A DNA stretch of 64,000 bases, from positions 687,001 through 751,000 of the forward strand of contig JAILWY010000007.1 in NCBI GenBank assembly GCA_022113835.1, written 5' to 3'. Origin of the DNA: Atopsyche davidsoni (taxonomy: Eukaryota > Arthropoda > Insecta > Trichoptera > Hydrobiosidae). Both the position numbers and the translations under genes were made by a program. The notes beneath the pieces are model-generated. The model saw only the letters and a program-made list of their open reading frames with translations, did not search any database and was not told the DNA's origin. Below, one piece after another: positions 1 to 13,024 of the stretch (positions are counted from its first letter, which is position 1; every line of letters starts with the position of its first letter).

Positions 1-2648
1 TTAAATTAGAAGTTATTTATTCAACTTGACCGCCCTGGAAATTAAAACCAAACCTGACTACCTTGCCTCCGATGTGAAATGATTTAATAATATTCTCGTT
101 GATGTTGATTGAGAAAAAATTCAAATTTATTTACACGACTTACTGAAATACGTTTCTGCGCATCTCGGTACAGCTGCATTATTTAGTGAAGCCTTTAAAA
201 AAAAACAGTGTATCATTACGTTTTATTTCCTTTATAACCACATCGATAGAAGTTCAACTAAAATCGAACAACCCATGCGAACTATTTTAATAGGGAGTGT
301 GGTAGGTAGGGTAGAATTGAGTTATACTTTTCCCATAAAATGTTTTATACCCGGTCACAGCCTCCTGGCTTCTAGCAGACACTCTACAACCATTGTTTTT
401 ATCGCAAGTGCAGTGGCATCAAACGGTGGGGCGCGGAGGTACAACCCGATTTTCTAATAGACCTCTTTTAAACTTTGAATTCAAAGGTGTCCGAAACATG
501 AAAATTTTCACATCATTTTAGCTACGTCTAACTTTTAGATTTGATCTCAGGTTCATCTCAATATTATATAGCGATTTCAATATTATATAGCGTAGTGCGT
601 TAATTATATATAATTTTTTTTTTTTTTTTAAAATATTATTTTCTAAATTATTTGGTAGTATATACTTTTTAAGCGCTATTGATGGTTAAAAAAATGTAAA
701 GGTTTTTTCCGCTTTATTGGAACCATTTAGAATTCTAATTGGTAATAACGGAGAATAATTCTTTTTGGTAACGACAATGTATTATTTTCTTGGGAATTGT
801 TGGTCGATAGCTCGCTTTTAGACTTTTCGATTCGGCTGAAAGTGAACTGTCTATAATAATATATATCAGTTTTTATATTACACGTTTTCCATTGTTTGCA
901 GATTAATTACTTTATTGAATAGCTTGCCTGATATTATTGGTATTTTGGTGGATAGCCCTAATTTGCTTGTGTGTTTATAAATGAATAAATGAAAAAAAAA
1001 AAAAAAAAAGGATCTTATTTGTACATAGTGTTTGATCAATTATCTTTATCAAATTGAACTATTTATCAAATTACAAGCAAGACTTTTAAAAGTGTAAATA
1101 TTTGCTAGCTTACATAAGGAACTCTCTACATTTTATAAACCGTACTTGAGTGTTATTTATCTTATTGAATTTAAAGTATTTTAAGCTAAAATGTGAATTT
1201 AACGTGAGTTCTATGATGACCTTAATATAGATATGATATATTTTTGATATGATTATGCTTCGTTGATCTATTTCACGTCACCTGCGCTTTTATCTCCGAT
1301 GAGGAAAGTCTTGTTTTCAAAGGTTTGTGTGTAATGGATAGTAATTATATTAATGTATTTCAAAGTTTCTACAAGGGTTATTTTGTTCTGAATTGGTGTT
1401 TTTTTTCTTAAGTCGTGATAGATCTATCACGGGTTTTCGTTAAGCACAAGTTTTATTTTCTACCCCTTTAATAAATACAACACTTATAAATAAACATGAT
1501 TTTCTTATATATTTTTTCACATTGCTTCATTCCAAACACAAACTTTACTTACTATTCCCTAAACATTTACTTACACTACTATATAATAAAAATTTTTTCG
1601 TGATATTTCATATTTTTAAATTTAATATACAAAAAATTTGTTTGTACCTCTAAGCTATTTGTATAATTTATAGTCTCCAATGAAAATTTAACTTATGATT
1701 TTTTTTATTTAATTTAAATTTTTATTTCTATAAATTTAAAGATTAAATATAAAAGTACCTACGATTGTGTCTTCATAGAAATATTTCTAGAAATTTGGTC
1801 CACTTGTATTTCCATTTTTTTCAATAATCTATATTTTGCGTCAATGTATTACTTCCATTTCAGTGAATGAAAATCCTGAATAGAGCTAGCCGATCGCAAA
1901 TGATCTGTTGATGCAGACTTTGTGTTGGAGATGCAAAAAAAAATAAACAGTTGCAAGTTTGTGCCATATTTCTAAAAATATTATATATTTTTGAAATATG
2001 GGTATATACTGAGTGGTTATTCATATTTATTCTAGTGAAAAAGTGGTATTGAATATCGATTATCTATATTAGTTTAAGTTTTTATTCTTGTATTTCGTCA
2101 TCCAAAATAATATTTTGTATTATTCCTTTTTTGCATTGGGTCACATGCTTAACAGTTGGAATGTTTTGAACATGACCTATAATTGTCAAAAAATTGGATA
2201 AGAGATATGGTTATAAAGTTTCAAAAAATTCATCATCGCATACTGAGTCGGTTCCCAAAACCGAGCGTATAAAATGTAAGCCTTCAGGAGTCGGAGGCTT
2301 TACGAGGCATTACCCTGTTTTACTGCAGCCCCTGACAGCCTCCGAGGAGGTTTCGCGGAGGACGGAAACCGCCCTGTTTTTTCAGATATAACGCGCTCTT
2401 ATTTCTTCTTCTCTTCGATGCTTCGTTCTCTGCTTGAATCCACATTTGAATCATTTTTTTATAAAAAAAAAAAAAATAAGCTTTGGCTTTAGTTACATAT
2501 TTTTAACAGAATTCGCAGCTTTACCTCTTGCAGGTCTATTGTATGATAAATATTTCCAATACACAAAAAAAAAATTGGCGACTCAAACGAACTCCACGAT
2601 TTAGTTCGTATCCTACGTGTTTTACAAAAATTTCGAAGATTTTATAAT
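1..2648. other. No gene seen
   Basis: AT-rich sequence with poly-A and poly-T runs and one small direct repeat near 558. No exon-like GC-rich coding segment on either strand. Confidence 0.6.
558..594 (+). repeat. Small direct repeat
   Basis: TCAATATTATATAGCG occurs twice, 18 bases apart. Confidence 0.7.
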
Positions 2649-2750
2649 ATATTCAATATTTTTGACAGACAGTACTTTATTTTATTGGTGACCGGTTTCG
2701 CCAAACTATCACATTCACATTATCAATCATTATGTCAACGTGAAAGGTCT
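2649..2750 (+). repeat. ACCGGT-family repeat, partial copy
   Basis: It starts with ATTCAATATTTTTGACAGAC, the family's usual left end, then GTGACCGGTTTCGCCAA and a diverged hairpin, ending around CAACGTGAAAGGTCTAG. Confidence 0.7.
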
Positions 2751-4278
2751 AGTTTTATTCATTAAATTGTGCGAATTTAAAAACGTTCAGATATACGTAG
2801 TGTCTGATGATAGTTCCGATCTTTTTTTTGTACCAAATCCGTGAAGATTTCGTCTTCTCCCATGCTGTATCCTTGCCGGCTTAGTTTGGGGGAAGTCAAG
2901 GAACCTTGCGACCGGGAATAAAGGGAGAGCGAGGCAATGAAATAACAAAGCCGCGATTCTCCTCTGCACCGCGCTAACGAAGGGCCACATGTTTGGGACA
3001 TTACTGTCGTATCTTATTTTTTGCGTTCTTCAAAGCAGGAGTAATAAACAGTTCATTATTAAAACAAAACAGTAATATAATAAGTACTATATTAAAAAGT
3101 TATATTTGTGTGATTTTCTACTATTGATTTGTTGATGCGAGTCTTTCTTACTTCCTAGATGTGCGTCTTTGTAATCAAGGAAGTTGGCGAAAATAATCGC
3201 GTCAACAAATAAAAAGTGAAAACACGTGAAACACGTTTTTTCATTATTTTATGTTTTAACTTTTTTCCCAAAACAACTGACATTATTTCTAGATTGTAAT
3301 TAATTATTGAATCTTTACAAAAAACATATGACTTCAATTTTAATTAGCATACTGTTATAATCTTACTTAAGTGTGCTACTTCTGCTGTGACGCATAAAAA
3401 CTAGAAGTAAAAGCAGAAACATAAAAAGGGCGTAAAGTGAGGAATTCCCCACATAAAGAGCATTAATAACATTAATAATTGTCAAAGATTTAATTATTTT
3501 TCTACTAGGCGACATCGACTTGCTCCTTTAGGATGTATTACAATGGAAGCCCAGGCTCTAGGCTCCTGGCGATCTTACTTTTTTATTTTCATTTATTACG
3601 CGCTTACCTGTCCGAAATTCAGACAAAGCAATAACGCCCCGGCAATAAAATACATATTAATCTGTTTCTCATATAATTCTTCTCTCTTTATTTTTTAAAT
3701 ACTTTTTTTGCACAGTTTTTGTGCTAAAATTGCGTTTACAATTAAACTGAGACGTTTATGATAAGTCTATAAATAATAATATTCTATTGCGTCAGTCTAG
3801 AGATAACAGACGGCAGTTTGCAAAATAAGCAACAAAAAAACCGAGCGGCAAATAGCCGACGTTTGTAATGCTTTATTAAATTTGTTTGAGTGAAAATGTA
3901 TTTCGTATATGCTCATCAATAATTTATATTATGTATAAAAAGCGTTTCTAAACCACCACAGGTAAATTCAGCCATTACGTGTTCCTTGTGTGCGGGAGAA
4001 CAAAGAAATATTTGCCATGTACGGTTTTTTGTGATTGTCATTATTTTTCTTTTAACTTGAATATAATTAGTATTTCACATGAAGTACGAGTATATTAGTA
4101 GAACATGAACAGTATAATTTTCCATTACAACTCTGCTAAACAATCTTAGATTATTAAAATAGGTGTATAACATTGGCGAGTATTTCATGCTGCAAAAGAT
4201 TTCAAGAATTAGTTTAAGTGCTTTGCTTACATACCCAAAATTTGAAAAAAAATCTTGACAGTGAACTTTTAAGCAAAA
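2751..4278. other. No gene seen
   Basis: AT-rich. Overlapping short frames at 2777-3001 on the minus strand sit in a slightly GC-richer patch without domain features. Confidence 0.6.
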
Positions 4279-4290
4279 GCTAAGTTATCA

Positions 4291-4449
4291 CAATAAAATA
4301 AAACCAAATGGTTTTGGAGACTACGTTTATTTTGCTTATAGCGAGAGCTCTTTCGCCGAACACGGCATCTTCAAGCGTGTTCGGCGAAAGAGCTCTCGCT
4401 ATAAGCAAAATAAACGTAGTCTCCAAAACCATTTGGTTTTATTTTATTG
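4291..4449. repeat. Perfect 74-bp-arm hairpin with 11-nt loop
   Basis: Arms 4291-4364 and 4376-4449 appear fully complementary, with loop GCATCTTCAAG. The outer ends read CAATAAAATAAAACC. A 12-bp direct repeat GCTAAGTTATCA lies immediately left (4279-4290) and again at 4495-4506. This suggests that the inserted unit is 4291-4494, that is, the hairpin plus 45 bases. No protein is encoded. It could be a young fold-back or MITE-like insertion, and a transcript would form one long duplex. Confidence 0.92.
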
Positions 4450-4506
4450 TTATAAAATGGAGTATTACAAAATAAATACCAGTTCCATTAATTAGCTAAG
4501 TTATCA

Positions 4507-6639
4507 TTTTTTAAGCTTTCAATTCGGCAACTTTTTAAACGAAACAATCTTCATGCTACACACAAAAAATATGCCTTAAGAGCCGTTACATACATTGACG
4601 AGATATACTCGTATTGGTAACAAAATACTAAAATTTCGAATTTATTTATTTTTTAAAATGTGTTTAATATCCTGTTTAATTCTGAAAGCAAATAGTGTCG
4701 TCTAAGATAGTCATCTGGCGGCTCCGCCGGTTCTCCCGGATCGGGTCCACGTGCAAGTCACGTGTAAAGTGCAGTGTCGGCGATACACCCAATTATACGC
4801 CCCATTCACTTCAGTCGTTCTGCATATTTTCATATTACTAAGTAATACTGTTTTTATTTTAAAAAAAACCTAAAAAAAATGAATCAAAGAAGAAAAAAAC
4901 AGTAGAGTAGAGACTTGATAACTTGAAACTTGATAGGGGAATTTCCAATTATTATCAACCTCAAAAAGTAATATTTGACTCAGATATAGATTTTAATTTA
5001 CATTAATGAGATATTTCTACTTGTGTGATATTATCGTTTATTACCTTTTTAAATTTTACAGCGTAGATCATGTGTGCCCAAACGTTTATGAATTTCACGC
5101 TTGTGAAGATCAACATAAAATTCTCACACCCAGCGGGCGGGCGACTTAACGGTCTTTAAAAAAATATTGCCAACAATAAAAATCTAACAAGTATTGGCTT
5201 TACGATGCTTATTTTATTTTCCACATCAACAGTGCTATTGTTTTTGCCAATCAAAGTCGTTAAAAGCGAAAAAATGGAAACTATCAAATGTAACTACCCG
5301 AGTTATGAGTACGCACTGTATATCAATAAAATAAAGCCTGAATGCGCACATTACAGTATGACATCGTATAAAATATACTCACAGAGCTTGAGCAGAGGTC
5401 TTATGACCATCGCTCTCCTTATCACAAAAATTTATCGTTTTTATTATAACGTATATTGATTTATTTATTAGAAATGACTTCTTACTATATTTTGTTACTT
5501 TTTATAAAATTTTATTAAAATGTTACTAAAACTGCTCTAATTTTGCAGCTATAAAATTAACTCTCATTACTTTCACATGTATGCTAAACGTCGACTAAGC
5601 AAGATGTGAACCAGCAGTATTGGCAACTTAGACACTAATTTATCAACTCGTCTACCAAACGTTCGGGAATATCTCAAGTTTTATCCGAGTGGAGTAATAA
5701 CTTAATTAGTAAAAGAACACTTCGAGAAATACACCTGTAATTTTTCTGTCAAAAATCAAGTATCCATCCTAGAGCACCAGTAATTGATCGAGTGTTTGCC
5801 TATCTGCCTCTTCTGTTGCAGCCTCCCACTCTGTGGTTAAAATATTTTTTTTATAAAACTATCTCAGTTTCATATCTGCCTGTTGTGAAAATCAACGACT
5901 TGTTTATAAATAAAGCACTTCTTGGGCTACTCAACTAACCACAATGCAAACAACCGCCTGAGCTGTCACATTGCTCGACTGTCTCACTCGTTGCACCTGA
6001 AAGGTATATTATTTAACCTTTTTAATCGTATATTATATATATTCAGTATTAATAATTTTCAATGTTGAGAACATGACTTCGTAAGATTAGATAAATTTTA
6101 CCAATCGTACAGTTAAATGTTTTCGAGTAGTTCTCAATTATCTCATTCTTGTCTTTGCACAACAGCTACTTATAAATACACCACGCTAAGGTTTCTGCCC
6201 GTGCACCGCCTAAATAAAGAAAGTTCAGGTGTCCATAATTGACTTTCCCAGCGGGATGGAGAGCTCTTATCTGATGCAGACTGGCACCAGACAACTGCCG
6301 AGAGAACGCCTGGTTGTTGTCTCGAGCTCTTCGGGTCCCTTATCTTTATTTCACGGTCACGATCTTTCATAAAAAAAGCTTCTCTACTTGCTGCAGAGCT
6401 TCGATAAATAAAAGTTTTTTTACCAGTGTTAATTTGTGATTTCAAGAGAATGTCCTACGATTTACTTTTGATTGTTGATATATTGCTAATCATATAAATA
6501 ATTTTCAAAATATCCATCCATCATCATTCAGTTACATTTTCAAATGTAATAATTACTTTTTAATTATTATGTATGTAGTGCCCAGTTCCTGATTCTTAAA
6601 TAGCAGCCTATGTACTTGAAACAATCTACTCGTTCGGCT
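4507..6639. other. No gene seen
   Basis: AT-rich, with mixed-composition patches near 4715-4810 and 6200-6360. An 84-codon frame at 5205-5459 begins with a hydrophobic stretch but has no support as a gene. Confidence 0.55.
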
Positions 6640-6910
6640 CTTTTATTCGGGACGGAGGCATTTCCGGTGCGGGGGCGAGATGGGGTGACCGCATTTTGCA
6701 CGCGGATGCGACTGCATGCACAGCTGATGGGGGAATTATTTTCCTCGTACCAATTACACATTCCCAGCGGTGGTCGCGAGGCGCGCCAAAATGGCCGCCG
6801 TGATAAAAGAAAGCGCGGAGATAAGTCCCCGGCGTGGTTTATCGCCCCCAGTGTTGCCAACTGCCCGCCGGTCGCATTACAGCGTTGCCAACGTCGGCGA
6901 GGCAAATCTC
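6640..6910. other. GC/CpG-rich island, no gene identified
   Basis: Much richer in GC and CpG than its surroundings (for example GGTCGCGAGGCGCGCC and AATGGCCGCCGTGATAAAAG). Open frames of 112 and 147 codons overlap here on opposite strands, but neither shows a recognisable domain; such frames are expected where stop codons are scarce. TTGCCAAC occurs twice (near 6854 and 6885). It could be a promoter, enhancer or leader exon. Confidence 0.45.
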
Positions 6911-9194
6911 TGCGCTCAAATTACCATCATAATATAGATAATGATGTTTCTGCGAATAAATCTTCTTATTATGAACATATCTACTGTTACTGGGTCACCT
7001 ACATTTATATATTCGTTTTTGGAAGTTATTTTTATTTGGGTGTTGCGATTTGAGTTTTCTGGCGTTTGTTTGAAAATATTCCCAGTGTCGGGAACGATAC
7101 ATCACAAAATTCAATTAACAACGCGGCTGTGATGATAATGAGACTTAAATTTAAAAAAATCGATCTTTTTCGAGCATGCTCGGTTCAAATAAAAAAAACT
7201 TCTGTAATGCTTCTAATTTGGATGAAATATTTGATATACATTTTGCACAGAACGGAATTTAATTGTCATCAAAGCAAACACTGCGTGTCATGAAAGTCAT
7301 TAGAAAATTCCACAGACGCCAACTGCGCCTAAATTGTCATTAATTAATGACATTAAAAAATAAGCTTCGTCATTAGGCACTGATGACTTTTGTTTTAAGC
7401 TTTTGCTCTTTTGGAAATATATGGAAATAGGCTTCGGGAGCATTAGGGTCGAGTTAAATATATATTGTTCCCCTAACGACTACAAGTCAACAGCTCACCC
7501 GCGTGCATTGAAAATGTCAGAATATTTTTTTTTAGCTACTTCAAGGTCTGTGTTTTTGCACGTAAAAAAAGCAAAAAACTTTTACATCGAATCACAAAAT
7601 TAATTTGCTCCGCAATGGTCTTTTGTAATTGTAATATAATATGACCAAGTGGTTTAAAATGTATGTCATTAAATTCGGTAGGGTTTCGTTTTATTTTTTG
7701 AATATATATATATATCTATGCACAATTCATGTTATGGAGAGTGAAAAGACTTACTGAACTTCTTGTAATACATTAAAATCAAAGTTGATTGTGTTCTTGT
7801 ATAAATTATGTAAGGTTTAGTAATATTTATATTTAAATATGTTTGGTTCTACATATTTGTATAAATCATGAGGATTCTAACTAACCCGCTTTCTATATTT
7901 ATTTTGGACCACTGTATAAAGATGTACGAACTTTTAATTCATCTTCTGCTGTTTAGAAGTCATTAAAAATATACCACTTATTTAGTTTATATTTCCTTAT
8001 CTTTCAAAAATATCTTAGAGTAAAAATATCTTTGAAAAAACAGATTTTGTTGAATTGTTAAATAGCTTATATTTCAATACACTAAATTCGTATTGTTTGC
8101 TGTTAATTAACATTATATTTGACTCTTTGATTTATGATCACAAATAATTCGGTGGCATTGTTCAATTGATTTTTGGGTCCGCAACTAATTCTAGTTTGTC
8201 CGCAGCTGAGCAAATAATTTTGAATAATTCCGTAAGCAGTTGGTACTGTACTCTGCGCCATGAAATTTGATGGTGTTCTGAAGTTAAGCCTCACTTCCCG
8301 TCGAGGCGAGTCTGACCTGCTTCACTAGAATACGCTATAGTGAATAACAATCGTTCGTGAAACTTAATGGTAATGAAATAAACCATAGATTATTATTAAA
8401 CGCTTCCAAAATTTGCATTGAATTACCTTTAAATGGATTTTTATGATTAACATGACATGAAAAATCTTTGTTATTATTATATTATGTAGCTCAAAGATTT
8501 CACATCTTTGGCATTTGTTCTGTTCTTTTTTCTTAAAAATAAACACCCGGAGAACCTTAAAATACTATATTTCAACAGCAATAGGGCGTGTATCTCTACA
8601 GAGAGTAAATGGCAGATAACAGTCTTGTTATTTGTTTGATTTGCTCAGGACTAATAAAAAAAAATTTCTAGGCTTATATTTTTTTAACTCTATGTTTTAT
8701 CTATGAATTGACTACACGGAATGATGGTAAAATTGTAAAATTTAAATAATACCACGCACGCCTCGCCGGGGAGGCCTCCCCTCATGAATACGAGTTGAAA
8801 ACCTGAAGAGTGGCTGAACGCGCAGAATGGATCGAAGTTTTCATAAATTAATTATTTCAAACCTATCACTTCGGAAAGGATCCGTTTCAAATATGTGTAA
8901 TGTTGTTAATTATCATCGAAACGGCTAAAATATCAGTTTTATAAATTTCATCAAATTTAAAACTCTGTAAGATCTATAGCACCAATGGCTTATTATCGAA
9001 GCATGTTATCGGAACCATAAAAAAGATAAACCAGGGGGTGTAGCATCAGTCACTCCCATTTATAGATCAATTCGATCGACTAGTTTGGAAAGTTTCCCCA
9101 AATTGTGACGAAATACCTTGTATATAACAAGCAAGGTACCAAACATATATAAAAAAAAAAAGCACCAATGGCTTTGATTTTGGACAGTAAAAAA

Positions 9195-9198
<4 letters not shown>
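6911..9198. other. No gene seen
   Basis: AT-rich. A short perfect palindrome GGGGAGGCCTCCCC occurs near 8769. Nothing else stands out before the TA tract. Confidence 0.6.
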
Positions 9199-9269
<71 letters not shown>

Positions 9270-9272
9270 GAG

Positions 9273-9299
<27 letters not shown>
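9199..9299. repeat. (TA)n microsatellite
   Basis: About 100 bases of uninterrupted TA except for one CGAG break near 9269-9272. Confidence 0.97.
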
Positions 9300-9303
<4 letters not shown>

Positions 9304-11836
9304 TAAAATGAAAAATATTTTCTTTTCAAATACACACTATAATGGGATTTTTATCAAGACTATTTTCGATGTATATAAAAAATATCAATTATTTTATCAC
9401 CATTTTATTTTACGTTGTTGTTATTTTACTTTACCGAATTTTGAATTTCAAAGGCACAAAAAAACGAAAATATATATAATCTTCATAATTTATATTTATT
9501 TTATTTAAAGATACACAATATTGGTTGAGAATTTATCAGACTTCTTGCTTTTCAAAAACTCAGTTTAAGGATGATTTTACGCGGAAAAAACCTATGTTAT
9601 CGAGAGAAGTCCACAAAAAACATAAAGTTATTTGACTTAACGTGATTGATTCATATTTTTTTTAATTTCAGCTTGTACGATCAAAATATATATATTCATA
9701 ATTTGAAATGGAAATGCGTTTTTTATATTTTCTATAATAAGCTGCCATAGTTTATTTTTCACAATCCAAAACGGGCACTCTCCTATTTAAAAAAGTCTTC
9801 CCCGTCGATAACTTTCCATTACTGTGAAATTGGATGCTGTGAAATAGCAAAAAAAATCTTTGAAATTTCATATGGGTATTATTCGTTTTCGTATTTCCAA
9901 TTTGTTTTAATTTTCTAAGAAAATAATGTTTTCCGGAACATGATATTGGATCAATTTTTTTAAAATAATTAAATTAAATACCGTTTCTTTCTGAACATAA
10001 AATCTTATACATTAATAAACTTTATTTTAAAAAAAATATCCCGGTTCTTGGATGGTATCTTTGGTCTGGCTTTTGTTAATTTTATGTTTGATGTATAAAA
10101 TAGCATTGTTTTATTTAATGTTATTAAAAACCTGATTTTCTATTTATAAGATATTTCATGATATCTTTATTTAATAACAGTCTTTATAAAAAAAAAACTA
10201 CTTTTGTCTTACAAACTTATGGCATTCTTTTGTTCAGCTATTATGACTTGTGATTATATATGGCTTGTAATAATTTGTGCTTGCGCCTATGTTATAGGAT
10301 AATTTTTAAAGTCATTTTGATGATGAAAGTAATTTAGTGTTAATGGGGTTAATGAAACGTCCAAATATTTACAAACCAAATAAAAAAATACGTTTGAGTT
10401 TTATGACACTCTCAATGAGCTGCAATAAAAATATATAGAGTATTTGGTGAACGATGCCAAAGTGAAAATATCACCAAAGTATGTCATATGAAGAGGGTGA
10501 AAATATTTCCAAGTTAAGATAACAAACGGGAGACGAAACTTTTATATCGAAAACACCCCCTCAGAGGGTGTCATATGATACAAATAGAGATCGTGACGTC
10601 ATAAAGTTCGCTTATCGTATGCCACGCGAGTCTGCTGAAATTATAAATGATTTGTCTTGGATTTAACTTCCGTTTTATTTGTTTTTAGAGACTTCGCATG
10701 AAAACGTGTAAGGTTTTATTATATTTTTACCTTTATTTGTCTACAAATATTACGGATATACTTGAAAATATAAAAAATAAATTGAGTACTCCTAGACACT
10801 CACATGAGAATAAGAGATATGTTGGAATGCAAAGTATCTTTTATTGTATATATTATTTATCGGTGAATTTAACAACATTTTATAAATTGTCATTATACTT
10901 AATTTACCACACAAAAGTAAAGTTTCAATACAAGCACTATATTCATTTTTACAGTTAATTTATAAAAAAAACTGAAACCAGCAGGTGTCAAAATAATATT
11001 TCATGCTATTTTTACGTGGTGCTTATTTCAAGAGTAAATTGGCAATTTTATTTTCCAAGCTTATCAAAATTTTGGTTTTTTCTATTCTGAGAAATCCATC
11101 GAAGTTACATAATCATAATTGAGTTTTCTCGGAGTCTATGCTCATTTACGGTGTCATTTTCTTCTTGAAGTAGGGTCGGGTTTTCTATTTATACCAACAT
11201 CTCTTGCAGACAGTAATTACAACACCTACGGCTCAATTAGATCCAGATCCCCAATGGGGGTCGAATTCCCCGATTATATTTTCTACCTAAATATACTTCA
11301 TGGAGTGTATTTACACAACATCTATATTTTGTCGAAATTATGTTTTCATATTATAAGTAATATTCATTGAACCAACAATCATATTAAAAAAAACACCCCA
11401 GATCGTTATCAATATGCAATTATTATAATAAAATCTGAAAGCTACAAGCAGGTTTTTTTCATCGTATTTCAGGATAACAAAACTCTCAAAAAATATTCTA
11501 GAATATTTACAAGTGTTAAAAAAATAAGCCATTTAATTTAGTATATTCATGCAATTTTAAGACAAGTTTCTGTTCAACCGACAGTCGTGAATGCAATTTA
11601 TTTTTTTATTCTAAGGAGTTATTTTGCAAAAGTTTTATAAACGACTGTACTTTAAAAAGTCTTTAAACTTTAAAGGATAATGTAAATAGTAAATCGGAAT
11701 TCCATTAAAAATCGCAAACACTACTTGTCGTAGTAAATAAGACGGGTTTTATTGCAGTGTCTAGTTTTTAATTTAACGGCTGTGCAATTCGATGGAAACT
11801 TGACTGAAACGTGACAAGGGTCGGGGAGGCTTCTCG
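9300..11836. other. No gene seen
   Basis: Very AT-rich. The short frames here have the lysine, isoleucine and tyrosine bias expected from random AT-rich sequence. Confidence 0.6.
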
Positions 11837-11855
11837 CCTAACCTAACCTAACCTA
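11837..11855 (-). repeat. Short TTAGG-type (CCTAA)n run
   Basis: Three full CCTAA units and a partial fourth, bracketed by GTCGGGG on the left (about 11820) and CCCCGAC on the right. It matches the insect telomere unit but is far too short to be a telomere. Confidence 0.7.
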
Positions 11856-12889
11856 CCCCGACTCTCGACCGTCTTTATGTTACCCTGTTTATCCCCCGGC
11901 TCGCCCGACAACACCTCAGGATCGATATTCTGTCATCTTATTGGCTTTATCAATTAACTGAAGCCGTAAAGACAATATGCGTTTCAAACAAGTATTAATT
12001 ATTTTTGAAAAAAAGTTTATGTGCTAAGTATCATGGTTGAATTTTACTTCGATCGTTTTATTATTGTATACCTGAAGCATTGTTGTAGAAATAATTATAG
12101 ATTCAATTTAAAATTTATATGAATCTTACATAATTTTTTTAATAAAAAATGGTTAATTAGCAACTATTATCTTTGGTTAATATAGTACAAGTATTTGAAG
12201 CTCATATATTACAGACAATTTCAATAGAATGTTTTGTTTGGTTGTTACTTTCAACTTTTGAAGAGTAGTTTAGTTTGTAGTCTCGTTATTCCATGTATTT
12301 CAGCTATGCTTACTATTAAAAAAAAATACATATTAAAAACATTTCTTACTATACTTTAATACAATATTATTTGTAATTAGATGTGATAAACTATGATAAT
12401 TTTTTTTATAAAGCGTTTTAAATTGGTTACACTCTTGCATATTTTTAATCGAATTCTCGTTCAGTAGTTTGTGATGAGGAGATTTTTTGTCTCCTTGTTA
12501 AGCTCAGAAACCCTTTTATTTTGTTGATATACTAATCTAAAACAGTTCGGTTTTATTAAATCTCAAATATTCATAGGAAGACCAAACTTTCGGGTATAAT
12601 TTAGTTAGATTTTCACACAAAGTCCTTTGAGTCAATATCTCACGCTCTGAAAACCAAATCGGATACAGTTCCAGCGGCTCTTCCTCGGCCGCAGCGACTT
12701 CCGACTTCTGGAATCTTGCAGCTCTCGACTTGGTCATAAGCTTCAGGTCAGAGATTACCAGAGCTTCCGGATCGGAGCCTTAATAGCAGCTATTTGTTCA
12801 GTTGAAATTTTGAGATAAGAAACGTATACTAAAAATTATAAATAACATTTTTAATAAAACTGCTTTTGTGATTTTTTAAATTTTTTAAA
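11856..12889. other. No gene seen
   Basis: AT-rich. The patch at 12660-12780 is less AT-biased but has no recognisable coding. Confidence 0.6.
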
Positions 12890-13024
12890 TTTAATAGGTA
12901 ACCGGCTCGCTCACCTGTTTTGATGGCATTTTTAAAAAAATTCATTTTTAAAACGTCTACGTAACAGGTTGGTGAAACCGGTCACGTTTTATATTAAAAA
13001 ATGTCAAAAACAATGAATATATTA
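12890..13024 (-). repeat. ACCGGT-family repeat, palindromic copy
   Basis: GGTGAAACCGGTCACG at 12970-12986 and GGTAACCGGCTCGCTCACCT near 12897 form opposing halves. The right edge TGTCAAAAACAATGAATATA matches the family's left end in reverse complement, so this copy is inverted relative to the one at 34630. Confidence 0.65.

Noticed and set aside
6610..7053. 147-codon open frame (+) and an overlapping 112-codon frame (-)
   Set aside because: Both lie across a GC-rich island where stops are rare. They overlap on opposite strands, and neither has a domain, membrane or signal pattern. The tail of the long frame runs into plain AT-rich sequence.
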